9,370 nucleotides of DNA from Bacteroidales bacterium (lineage in GTDB: Bacteria > Bacteroidota > Bacteroidia > Bacteroidales > VadinHA17). Below, one piece after another: positions 1 through 7,225 of the stretch. The DNA lies in contig DNOQ01000462.1 of the NCBI GenBank assembly GCA_003501665.1, forward strand, positions 1-9,370, given 5' to 3'. The notes under the pieces are model-generated. The model was not told the origin of the DNA, did not search any database, and saw nothing but the letters and a program-made list of their open reading frames with translations. Within the stretch, counting starts at the first letter, position 1. Each line of letters begins with the position of its first letter. The position numbers and the translations under genes were made by a program.

Positions 1-816
1 AGGCTCGACCTTTCTAATATTGAATTGGTCCCTGATGAACCCGGAATATATTATTTTTACAATGAACAGGGTGATCTGATATATATAGGCAAGAGCAGGA
101 ACCTTCAGCAAAGGATCAGTACACATCTGTCAAACAACACCACTGCCCGGGCTATGGAAATGCGTGATCTTATTGCTGATATAAGCTGGGATGTCACCGG
201 AAATGAATTGATTGCCCTTCTGAGGGAATCACACGAGATCAAGGAAAATAAACCGTTTTATAACAGAGCCCAGCGGAGATCTTCATTTCAATGGGGAATT
301 TACACATCGGAAGATAAAAATGGTTATATCTGCCTGAGCCTCCATCGGGTAACCTGTGACGAAAATCCCATTTCCGTATTTACCTCCAGGGAAAGGGCCA
401 GATCCAAACTTGAATCACTGGTTGAGAATTATAATCTCTGCCAGAAACTGGCTGGATTATATGAATGTGAAGGTCCATGCTTCAGGCATCATGTTGGGAT
501 CTGCAGGGGGGCATGCTGTGGAAAAGAAATACCAAAAGATTATAATATACGGGTTCTGAAAGCCATGGATGAATTTGTTTTTTCGCGGCACAACTTTTTT
601 ATTATTGACAGAGGCAGAAACGATGAGGAAAAAAGTGCCGTCAAGATCTTCAACGGCAAATATGCCGGTTACGGCTATTTTAATGTAAATGATATGGGAT
701 TCGGACTTGATGCTGTCCATGATTGCATTAAGTCATCTCCCGACAACAGGGATATACAGTGCATTTTAAAACAATATCTGAGGAACAACAGGGTTGAGAA
801 AATAATCGAATTCTGA
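1..816 (+). CDS. GIY-YIG nuclease (UvrC/Cho-like), probably the C-terminal half of an exonuclease/GIY-YIG fusion; 5' partial
   Basis: The reading frame is open from the first base, so the true start is upstream. A TTG at 25 could start translation but is probably internal. The visible 271 codons carry the GIY-YIG endonuclease fold: GIYY at window residues 15-18, YIGK at 28-31, Arg38, and the expected catalytic Glu76 in LLRES, which aligns with the LLLEN segment of UvrC. The fold cuts DNA with a metal ion. A cysteine cluster follows (C147, C156, C160, C168, C172, C173); C147/C160/C168/C172 resembles the four-cysteine region of UvrC, which binds an Fe-S cluster in E. coli. In Bacteroidota this type of protein commonly has an N-terminal DnaQ-like 3'-5' exonuclease domain, and the residues just before the GIY domain fit a linker, but that domain is not visible. 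The likely role is DNA repair in the cytoplasm. The family call is secure; the fusion is inferred. Confidence 0.85.
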   Translation, partial: RLDLSNIELVPDEPGIYYFYNEQGDLIYIGKSRNLQQRISTHLSNNTTARAMEMRDLIADISWDVTGNELIALLRESHEIKENKPFYNRAQRRSSFQWGIYTSEDKNGYICLSLHRVTCDENPISVFTSRERARSKLESLVENYNLCQKLAGLYECEGPCFRHHVGICRGACCGKEIPKDYNIRVLKAMDEFVFSRHNFFIIDRGRNDEEKSAVKIFNGKYAGYGYFNVNDMGFGLDAVHDCIKSSPDNRDIQCILKQYLRNNRVEKIIEF

Positions 817-842
817 ATGATCGCGGGTATTTCAATAACTCC

Positions 843-850
843 TATTTTTG
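843..850 (+). promoter_or_regulatory. Candidate Bacteroidota -7 promoter box (TATTTTTG) for the DUF47-PiT-GH38 operon
   Basis: TATTTTTG matches the Bacteroidota -7 consensus TAnnTTTG at every fixed base. It lies in the 60-base gap before the DUF47 gene, and transcription starting about seven bases downstream would leave a leader of roughly 20 bases. No good TTTG or TTG -33 element is visible at the usual 19-21 base distance, so the call is tentative. Confidence 0.35.
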
Positions 851-876
851 CTTAATGAACTGAAAAATCATAAAAA

Positions 877-1527
877 ATGACTCTTTTTACAAGGACTACA
901 AAAAACCTTATTATTAAAATAGATGAGTTTTTTGATAATGTTGAGCTGGGTATCCTTGTTTTCAGGGAAGGGATAAAATCATATATAACCAAAAATCAAA
1001 CCGATTTTGACAGGCACCTTCTTAAAGTTGATGTCCTTGAAAGCAATGCAGACAAGCTTCAGAGAGCTATTGAAAACGACATGATAACCAATTCCATCCT
1101 CCCCCAGCACAGAGAAGAGGTAACCAGGCTTATTGATGAACTCGACGAGATAATCGACTCCGTGAAAAGCTCTCTCAACGATTTCAATATAGAATTGCCT
1201 GAAATACCGGAGTCACTCAACGAGCCTATCCTGAGTCTCGTTGAAGCATCTGCCAGTTCAGCCGAAGAACTCATTCCGGCTGCCCGGGCATACTTCAAGG
1301 CGCCATACACTGTGAGGGAGAAACTTCTGAAAGTGTATTATTTTGAAACTGAGACTGACAAGATATCGAAAGGAATTAAAAAGCAGATATTTCAGAAAAT
1401 GCCCGAACTTGATCTGGCCCATAAGGCACATCTGAGATATATACTTCATCATATTGAGAATATCTCCGATATAGCCCAGAAAGCAGCGGATCTTCTCGCG
1501 GCAATGTCGGTTAAGATTATTACATGA
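877..1527 (+). CDS. DUF47 / PhoU-like phosphate transport regulator
   Basis: This 216-residue protein is almost entirely helical and charged, with no signal peptide or membrane segment. It matches the DUF47 (PhoU-like, TIGR00153) family in length and in its opening pattern (KNLIIKIDEFFDNVELG, then a segment around FREGI). Such proteins are cytoplasmic helical bundles related to PhoU and are typically encoded next to PiT phosphate permeases, whose activity they are thought to modulate. Here the stop codon TGA at 1525-1527 is followed after one base by the ATG of the PiT gene, which implies translational coupling and supports the assignment. The ATG at 877 has an A-rich leader (aaaaatcataaaa) and no Shine-Dalgarno motif, which is normal for the phylum. 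The family is confident; the exact regulatory mechanism is not known from the sequence. Confidence 0.88.
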   Translation: MTLFTRTTKNLIIKIDEFFDNVELGILVFREGIKSYITKNQTDFDRHLLKVDVLESNADKLQRAIENDMITNSILPQHREEVTRLIDELDEIIDSVKSSLNDFNIELPEIPESLNEPILSLVEASASSAEELIPAARAYFKAPYTVREKLLKVYYFETETDKISKGIKKQIFQKMPELDLAHKAHLRYILHHIENISDIAQKAADLLAAMSVKIIT

Positions 1528-1528
1528 C

Positions 1529-2761
1529 ATGATCCTGTTTTTCCTTATAAGCGGCTTGTTTCTGGGATGGTCACTTGGAGCAAATGATGCATCAAATGCA
1601 TTCGGATCGGCGGTTGGTTCAAAGATGATCTCTTTCCGGAAGGCTGCAGTTATTGCTTCCGTTGCAGTTATACTTGGAGCGGTTATCCAGGGTTCGGGGA
1701 CATCGGAGACATTGGGAAGACTGGGCTCGGTAAATGCAATAGGAGGATCATTCACCCTCGCATTTGCATCGGCTGCCACAGTTTATTTAATGACAAAATT
1801 CTCACTCCCGGTATCAACCACGCAGGCTATAGTTGGTGCAATAATCGGGTGGAACCTGTTCACCTCCAACAGAACAGATCCTGCAACCCTTACTACCATT
1901 GTCACCACCTGGATATCAGGACCGGTACTTGGAGCGCTGTTTGCCATCCCCCTTTTCATGCTGATAATTAAAATAAAAAAACGATCAGGAATGCATATTA
2001 TAAGGTTTGAATCGCACTTAAGAACAGGACTTGTTATAGCCGGAGCATTTGCTGCTTATAGTCTGGGGGCCAATAATATAGCAAATGTGATGGGTGTATT
2101 TTTACCGGCCTTCAATCTTCATGAACTGAATCTCGGATTGATTACACTCTCCTCCAATCAGCAACTTTTCCTCCTTGGAGGAATGGCAATAGCAGCCGGT
2201 ATAATTACCTATTCCGAAAAAGTGATGAAAACGATCGGAACAAGCATTGTTCAGCTCAATCCTGAGGCAGCAATGGTGGTTGTTCTGGCACACTCGGTTG
2301 TACTCTTTATCTTTTCATCTGCTGCATTATCCTCTCTCCTGGTAAGGCACGGACTTCCTGCAATACCTCTTGTCCCTGTTTCAAGTTCGCAGGTAATGAT
2401 CGGATGCGTGGTGGGAATAGGATTATACAAGGGAGTAAGAAATATTAATTTCAGCATCCTCGGTCAGATCGCCGCAGGATGGATCGCCACCCCGGTTATA
2501 ACCTGTGTGCTTACATTCTTTTCACTGTTTTTCTTTAAAAACATGTTCAACATCGATGTGGGTCACAAAATTCCCGTGGGTACAGATATACAGGAAGTAA
2601 CGGTTACTGCAGATCCAAAAACTTCAGAAATAATGAGATATTTGTTGCTGGGGATCATCCTTGCAGGATTTTTACTTGCCACATATTATTATTTCCTTGA
2701 AAGAAAGAAAAGAAAAGAATTACTTCTTTCGGAAGAGAAATTCTGGAAAAATATTAAATAA
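1529..2761 (+). CDS. PiT-family inorganic phosphate transporter
   Basis: This 410-residue inner-membrane protein belongs to the PiT family (PF01384; SLC20 relatives), which imports inorganic phosphate with H+ or Na+. The family's inverted duplication is visible. The first signature is GANDASNAFG at residues 17-26, followed by a serine/threonine-rich PVSTTQA loop near residue 94; the second half repeats these as GANNIANVMG near residue 180 and PVSSSQ. Ten or more hydrophobic helices alternate with short loops. Two things are unusual: the second signature has Asn where the classical motif has Asp, and after the core there is a polar segment (about 340-365), one more membrane helix (about 370-388) and a basic cytoplasmic tail (RKKRK). 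The gene sits one base after DUF47 and 18 bases before the mannosidase gene, so the three are probably co-transcribed. The gene would usually be called pit. The coupling ion cannot be read from the sequence. Confidence 0.92.
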   Translation: MILFFLISGLFLGWSLGANDASNAFGSAVGSKMISFRKAAVIASVAVILGAVIQGSGTSETLGRLGSVNAIGGSFTLAFASAATVYLMTKFSLPVSTTQAIVGAIIGWNLFTSNRTDPATLTTIVTTWISGPVLGALFAIPLFMLIIKIKKRSGMHIIRFESHLRTGLVIAGAFAAYSLGANNIANVMGVFLPAFNLHELNLGLITLSSNQQLFLLGGMAIAAGIITYSEKVMKTIGTSIVQLNPEAAMVVVLAHSVVLFIFSSAALSSLLVRHGLPAIPLVPVSSSQVMIGCVVGIGLYKGVRNINFSILGQIAAGWIATPVITCVLTFFSLFFFKNMFNIDVGHKIPVGTDIQEVTVTADPKTSEIMRYLLLGIILAGFLLATYYYFLERKKRKELLLSEEKFWKNIK

Positions 2762-2779
2762 CTGAGAAGTACTTATAAA

Positions 2780-5347
2780 ATGAAAAACAAAAACATTGCC
2801 GGGAAAAATGGAATTCTTTCAAGGAGAAAGTTTATAAACCAGGCTGTAACCGGAAGTACGTTTGTTATGATGATGCCATTAACAAAGGTATTTCAGGATA
2901 GTATTCAGGAGGGATCACAATGGCCTGACGATGCAACAAAATTCCGCGTCCACATGATCGGCCATGCCCATATTGATCCTGTCTGGCTATGGCCATGGAC
3001 TGAAGGTATGGCCATTGTATACAGCACTTTCAGATCAGCACTGGACCGGATGAATGAAACACATGATTTTACATTTACCGCCAGCTCTGCACAATTCTAT
3101 CAGTGGATAGCCGACAATGATCCGTCCATGTTAAAGGAAATCAGGAAACGTGTTGATGAAGGGCGGTGGAATATTGTCGGAGGATGGTGGATTGAACCCG
3201 ATGTAAATATCCCGGGAGGCGAGGCTCTTGTGAGACAAGGTTTGTACGGTCAGCTTACCTTTCAGCGATTACTCGGGCACCGGGCAAAAGTAGCATGTAA
3301 TCCCGATTCATTCGGTCATACGGGAACACTTCCACAGATAATAAGATTACAGGGTATGGAGAATTATATTTTCATGCGCCCGGGCATCCGTGAAAAGAGT
3401 TTGCCGGCAGATCTGTTCTGGTGGGAGGGACTGGATGGAACCCGTGTTCTTACATACAGGATACCTGTAAGTTATAATGACACGGGATCTGTCAGGAAAC
3501 GGATCACGGATACACTGGCCCAGTTTAAGGGTCAACCGGTAAGTACATTCATGGCCTGGTACGGAGCAGGAGATCACGGCGGGGGTGCCACAAAAGAAAA
3601 TATCCGTTCAATAAATGAGTTAAAAACGGAAAAGGGAGCTCCTGCTGTATTTTACAGTACTACAGACAGATATTTCAAAGAGATAAGGGAAAGTAAAAAT
3701 ACTGATATTCCCGTGGTGAAAGATGATCTTCAGCATCATGCAGTGGGATGCTATACTGCAGAATCGGAAATTAAAAAGGGTAACCGTCAGTCTGAAGCAG
3801 CCCTGATAATAGCTGAGAAAATATCAGCCATAGGCTCTGTCGCATGGGGATCAAACTATCCAAAAAAAGATTTTACAAAAGCCTGGCAAAGGGTATTATT
3901 CATGCAGTTCCACGACAGTCTTGCGGGCACCTCTGTTCCGGAGCACAGCCAGCATGCCCGTAATGCTTACGGATATGCCATTGATACCGCTCATCAGGCA
4001 ACATATCTTGCAGTACAGAAACTTGAAAGAACAGTTCCTTCTGAAGATCCTGACTCCCAATATCTTCTGGTCTTTAATCCGCATGCATGGGAAACAACTT
4101 CAAATATTGAGTATGATTTTGGATGGAACGTCAAAAATCCTTCCAGAGTCACAGATGAATCAGGAAATTCATTACCACATCAGTGGGTCGCGGGTTCTAC
4201 CGAGACAGGAAGCCGGACCAGGCTTATCACACGCCTTCAGCTTCCGCCGGTCGGCTACAGGCAGATCCGTATCTCACGGGGAGATGCAGTTACAATAAAA
4301 GACCCGGTTGTTACAGAGGAAAAATTACTTGAAAACGAATCTCTTCGTGTTACTTTTTCATATTCCGGAACAATCGGCATTTTTGACAAAAAAGCAGGAA
4401 GGGAGATATTTGCAGGAAAAGAAACCGGATGCAGGGCTCTTGTAATAAATGACCCGAGTGACACATGGAGTCATAATATTAAGACTTATTCGGATGTGAC
4501 AGGTGCATTTGGGAATGCCACTTTCAAAATTCTGGAAAAAGGACCCTTAAGGGGAGCAATACGTTCCATAACAACTTATGGCAACTCACAGCTGACAATT
4601 GACTGGCTCATTACTTCCGGTTCCTCAACACTTGAGGCCAGAGTTTCACTCAACTGGCACGAGCGGATGAAGATGCTGAAGTTCTCCTTCCCTGTAAATA
4701 TAGTATCGCCGGTTGCAACTTACGAAACACCTTATGGCAACATCGGGAGAACCGTGAACGGAGATGAAGATCCCGGACAGAGATGGATAGATCTCAGCGG
4801 GAACTATAACGGGAGTACCTGTGGTCTCTGCGTAATGAATGATGCAAAATATGGTTACAGCGTTCACGGTAATGATCTCAGGATTTCAGTTGCAAGGGCA
4901 GCAGTTTATGGACACCACGATCCAAAAGTACTGGATATGAATGCTGAACATATCTGGATGGATCAGGGTATACAGACATTCAGGATGTTAATGATTCCGC
5001 ATACCGGCGGATGGAAGAACAACAACATTGGCAGAAGTGCGGAAGAATTTATTGCACAGCCGGTTTCTATTTATCAGGGAATTCATAACGGAAAACAACC
5101 AAAATCCGGTTCTTTCCTTGCTACGGATACTTCAAATATTATTGTAGCAGCAATTAAGCTCGCTGAAAATAATGACGATATTATTTTACGCTGTGTTGAA
5201 ACGGAAGGCCTGGATTCTCCGGCAAACCTTGACCTGAAATTTGCCGGTAAAAAATGGCTGGGAAAATTCCGCCCTTACGAGATTAAAACCCTTCGCGTAA
5301 ACCGTAAATCAGGACAGATTCGCGAAGTAAATCTACTCGAGGAGTAA
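2780..5347 (+). CDS. Exported glycoside hydrolase family 38 alpha-mannosidase
   Basis: This 855-residue protein matches GH38 alpha-mannosidases, retaining, zinc-dependent enzymes that remove alpha-linked mannose. The N-terminal catalytic domain (about 50-340) contains HIDPVW with H64 and D66, NPDSFGH with the expected nucleophile D176, and YGAGDHGGG with D265 as a candidate acid/base. The helical middle domain (about 345-440) contains FHDSLAGT; H378 corresponds to the last zinc ligand. Thus all four metal-site positions (H64, D66, D176, H378) are present. Beta-rich C-terminal domains follow, so the protein is full length. The N-terminus carries a twin-arginine motif, SRRKFI at 14-19, then a short hydrophobic stretch, suggesting Tat export to the periplasm or surface. 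The start ATG has an A-rich leader and lies 18 bases after the PiT stop codon. The linkage preference of the substrate cannot be deduced. Confidence 0.92.
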   Translation: MKNKNIAGKNGILSRRKFINQAVTGSTFVMMMPLTKVFQDSIQEGSQWPDDATKFRVHMIGHAHIDPVWLWPWTEGMAIVYSTFRSALDRMNETHDFTFTASSAQFYQWIADNDPSMLKEIRKRVDEGRWNIVGGWWIEPDVNIPGGEALVRQGLYGQLTFQRLLGHRAKVACNPDSFGHTGTLPQIIRLQGMENYIFMRPGIREKSLPADLFWWEGLDGTRVLTYRIPVSYNDTGSVRKRITDTLAQFKGQPVSTFMAWYGAGDHGGGATKENIRSINELKTEKGAPAVFYSTTDRYFKEIRESKNTDIPVVKDDLQHHAVGCYTAESEIKKGNRQSEAALIIAEKISAIGSVAWGSNYPKKDFTKAWQRVLFMQFHDSLAGTSVPEHSQHARNAYGYAIDTAHQATYLAVQKLERTVPSEDPDSQYLLVFNPHAWETTSNIEYDFGWNVKNPSRVTDESGNSLPHQWVAGSTETGSRTRLITRLQLPPVGYRQIRISRGDAVTIKDPVVTEEKLLENESLRVTFSYSGTIGIFDKKAGREIFAGKETGCRALVINDPSDTWSHNIKTYSDVTGAFGNATFKILEKGPLRGAIRSITTYGNSQLTIDWLITSGSSTLEARVSLNWHERMKMLKFSFPVNIVSPVATYETPYGNIGRTVNGDEDPGQRWIDLSGNYNGSTCGLCVMNDAKYGYSVHGNDLRISVARAAVYGHHDPKVLDMNAEHIWMDQGIQTFRMLMIPHTGGWKNNNIGRSAEEFIAQPVSIYQGIHNGKQPKSGSFLATDTSNIIVAAIKLAENNDDIILRCVETEGLDSPANLDLKFAGKKWLGKFRPYEIKTLRVNRKSGQIREVNLLEE

Positions 5348-5351
5348 CCAA

Positions 5352-5370
5352 ATCATCATTGACAGATGAT
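5352..5370. terminator. Weak candidate bidirectional terminator between convergent genes
   Basis: Between the two convergent stop codons, atcatc (5352-5357) and gatgat (5365-5370) form a six-base-pair stem with a seven-base loop, followed on the plus strand by a T-rich stretch (cactttgttttac). The stem is short and AT-rich, so the stability is low. Its position, in a gap of only 22 bases between tail-to-tail genes, is the main support. Confidence 0.25.
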
Positions 5371-7052
5371 CACTTTGTTTTACTTATAACCCTCCTGTTT
5401 TGCAGCTTAATGTTCTTTGAGGGTATAATCTCCTCCAGAATAAGCAACATATCATGATCAACGGGTGTCGAAACGGTAAGTATTGATCCGTTATCAGAAC
5501 CCGTACCGTTGGAGTACTCATTCTCCACAGGATCGAACCATCGGACACTATAACTGTGGCCATCCGGCTTTTTGATTTTAATTGTCTGCTTTACCGGCAA
5601 ATAGGCTAATATTGTTTTATTATCGGTTGTTTTAACAACGGAAACAAATTCATTAAAAACTTTATCGCCCGGCTGTTCAGTTAATAATTCCTGTGCAGGA
5701 TAAAAGTTCCACCATGCAAATTTCGTAATGAATCCTGCAAGGTATCCGGACTGAATGGATCCCGGAAGGTTAATACTGACATCCCATGATGAAGTCCATG
5801 GTGCATCCCTGTGGTTGAGTATTTTCTCACCTTTCCTTAACCATGGCCAGATACCGTTTGCACCATAGGTTATACCTGCAATTGGTGTTGCAAAGATGCT
5901 CCAGTAACAGGCATTGCGAACATCCTTAGCAGTAATGAAAGTCTGTATCTCTTCGTAATTGGGTTCAAGGTTAATCAGGGGCCTTGGTGGAAGATATGCC
6001 CACATTTTACTCATCGGTCCTTTCGTTATCCAGTTAACTGTACCCTCGGCATTGCTGTGACTGCTCTGGTATCCTATAATATTAAGCCAGGGTTCATCTT
6101 TGTAAATCTCTCCTATCCACGATCTCCCCTGTGGATGCTGGGCAACTATGCCCTGATATTTCCCGTCAAAAACTGCCCTGCCGATTGTTTTCCATCGTTG
6201 TTCATAAGTGCCGGTGTAGTTACCATCACCACCCAGAAACCAGACCACATGATTTGCACCATATCTGGCAACAATATATCTTGCAAGCAGGATGGACTGA
6301 TCGTCGGGAAGATAATAACCGGGACTTAATTCTCTTCCGGCTCCGCTCTGCAATGCCCATAAAATAACAGGTGCAGCGACAAGCCCGTATTCATTGACCC
6401 TGTCAATTTTTCTGTCGATAAGCCTGAAAAATTCAGGATTTATACTTATTCTCCCGCTTCCTTCAAATGCAACAAGTCCTTCACTGCTTTTATCACAACC
6501 TCTCCATTGTGTTGTCACCAGTTGTATAGCGGTATAATTATTATTAACCCGGTGCTGAAGATACTGGTCCCATTCGCTGTCAGTTGATTTCAAAGCTCCG
6601 TTCCATGCCGTACACGCAAGCCAGAAAAAAGGAGTACCGTCGGAATGAGTCAGAAAAAAGGTTCCTTTCGGATTGATTACCGGACCATGACGGTAGATAT
6701 TCATTTCACTGCCGGCGCTCCTGCACTGAAATGTCCCTTTCTGCCCGTTCAGTCCGGTATTCTTTGAATCCGAACATAATGTTTCAAATTCCCAGGAACC
6801 TGTCTCATCGGGCATGAAACGTACTTTCCAGGCAGTGCCACCATCCCAGAATCCGTTAATTGTCTTCTTAGCTCCGGTCGGAGAAGTGAAATTAACTTCA
6901 AATGTTCTGACATCCTGAACCGGGTTTTCATAACTTACGCTGCTGATAAAACCAAGTTCAAATTTGTGCCATTTAAGAGCTTCATTCGTCTGTGCCTGAA
7001 TATTTAATGACATTGACACCAGGAAAAGAATAAAAATTAGTTTTTTCTTCAT
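5370..7052 (-). CDS. Secreted DUF5060-DUF4038 glycoside hydrolase, GH140 (apiosidase)-like
   Basis: This 560-residue protein begins with a Sec signal peptide (MKKKLIFILFLV core, likely cut after A20 in IQA|Q). Next comes a beta-sandwich resembling DUF5060 (about 25-110, with FWDGG and GSWEFET). The central domain (about 125-455) resembles DUF4038, the apiosidase-like TIM-barrel fold, with NPKGTFF at 127, FFWLACTAWN, FLGGDGNY and PLINLEPNYE; D276 and E363 are candidate acid/base and nucleophile. A C-terminal segment (about 465-545, with AYLPVK and VRWFDP) resembles the putative collagen-binding domain PF12904 that often follows DUF4038. The characterised GH140 enzyme BT1012 of Bacteroides thetaiotaomicron removes apiose from rhamnogalacturonan II, but many DUF4038 proteins are uncharacterised, so the substrate here is open. 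The gene runs convergently to the GH38 gene, and no TAnnTTTG box is visible upstream. The domain call is good; the activity is inferred. Confidence 0.82.
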   Translation of the reverse strand: MKKKLIFILFLVSMSLNIQAQTNEALKWHKFELGFISSVSYENPVQDVRTFEVNFTSPTGAKKTINGFWDGGTAWKVRFMPDETGSWEFETLCSDSKNTGLNGQKGTFQCRSAGSEMNIYRHGPVINPKGTFFLTHSDGTPFFWLACTAWNGALKSTDSEWDQYLQHRVNNNYTAIQLVTTQWRGCDKSSEGLVAFEGSGRISINPEFFRLIDRKIDRVNEYGLVAAPVILWALQSGAGRELSPGYYLPDDQSILLARYIVARYGANHVVWFLGGDGNYTGTYEQRWKTIGRAVFDGKYQGIVAQHPQGRSWIGEIYKDEPWLNIIGYQSSHSNAEGTVNWITKGPMSKMWAYLPPRPLINLEPNYEEIQTFITAKDVRNACYWSIFATPIAGITYGANGIWPWLRKGEKILNHRDAPWTSSWDVSINLPGSIQSGYLAGFITKFAWWNFYPAQELLTEQPGDKVFNEFVSVVKTTDNKTILAYLPVKQTIKIKKPDGHSYSVRWFDPVENEYSNGTGSDNGSILTVSTPVDHDMLLILEEIIPSKNIKLQNRRVISKTK

Positions 7053-7091
7053 ATTTTTCAGAATAATTATAAGGTTTTATACTATTGATGT

Positions 7092-7117
7092 TATTCTGGA
7101 ATAGAATCTCCAGAGTA
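7092..7117. repeat. Inverted repeat (tctgga / tccaga) in the divergent spacer
   Basis: The arms tctgga (7095-7100) and tccaga (7109-7114) are perfect reverse complements around an eight-base spacer. A G-T pair and two A-T pairs extend the stem to nine base pairs (7092-7117). It lies about 40 bases upstream of the minus-strand glycosidase start, where an operator or a 5' leader hairpin would fit. The function is unknown. Confidence 0.4.
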
Positions 7118-7161
7118 TAAATATAATCACTATTAAACGGATAACATATACAATTATTAAG

Positions 7162-7186
7162 AGATTCTTCGCTTCGCTCAGAATCT
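7162..7186. repeat. REP-like palindrome (agattct ... agaatct, loop tcgcttcgctc)
   Basis: Perfect seven-base arms agattct (7162-7168) and agaatct (7180-7186) enclose the GC-richer loop tcgcttcgctc, in an otherwise very AT-rich spacer. An outer G-T pair extends the stem. The pattern attcttcgcttcgctcagaat resembles short palindromes that I recall recurring between genes in many bacterial genomes. There is one copy in the window, so its dispersed nature is not shown here. It could also act as a transcription attenuator or a terminator-like structure before the alkylation repair gene. Confidence 0.5.
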
Positions 7187-7225
7187 TATACTTTTAGTCT
7201 GACACTGGTGAAAAAATATATACTG

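Noticed and set aside
25..27. TTG as the true start of the GIY-YIG gene
   Set aside because: The frame continues open to the window edge with plausible linker residues (DLSNIEL), and the related proteins carry a large N-terminal domain, so the gene is better treated as truncated by the window.
1258..1779. 173-codon minus-strand open frame across the DUF47-PiT junction
   Set aside because: It is antisense to two well-supported genes, and its residues mirror the codons of the PiT signature region; it is a shadow frame.
3921..4298. 125-codon plus-strand open frame inside the mannosidase gene
   Set aside because: It lies wholly inside the strongly supported GH38 frame, covers conserved catalytic sequence in another frame, and resembles no family.
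5370..7052. A polysaccharide utilisation locus
   Set aside because: Two exported glycosidases are present, but no SusC/SusD pair, hybrid sensor or anti-sigma system is visible.
7189..7196. TACTTTTA as a promoter box for the alkylation repair gene
   Set aside because: It misses the last consensus base and has no -33 partner; too weak to list as a feature.
7208..7225. GTG start for the alkylation repair gene
   Set aside because: The ATG at 7226 gives the usual family N-terminus and active-site numbering only one residue off B. cereus AlkD, and it leaves room for a leader.
7053..7225. A small RNA gene or riboswitch in the divergent spacer
   Set aside because: The palindromes are short, and no known riboswitch core or tRNA-like fold could be recognised; only the repeats themselves can be supported.
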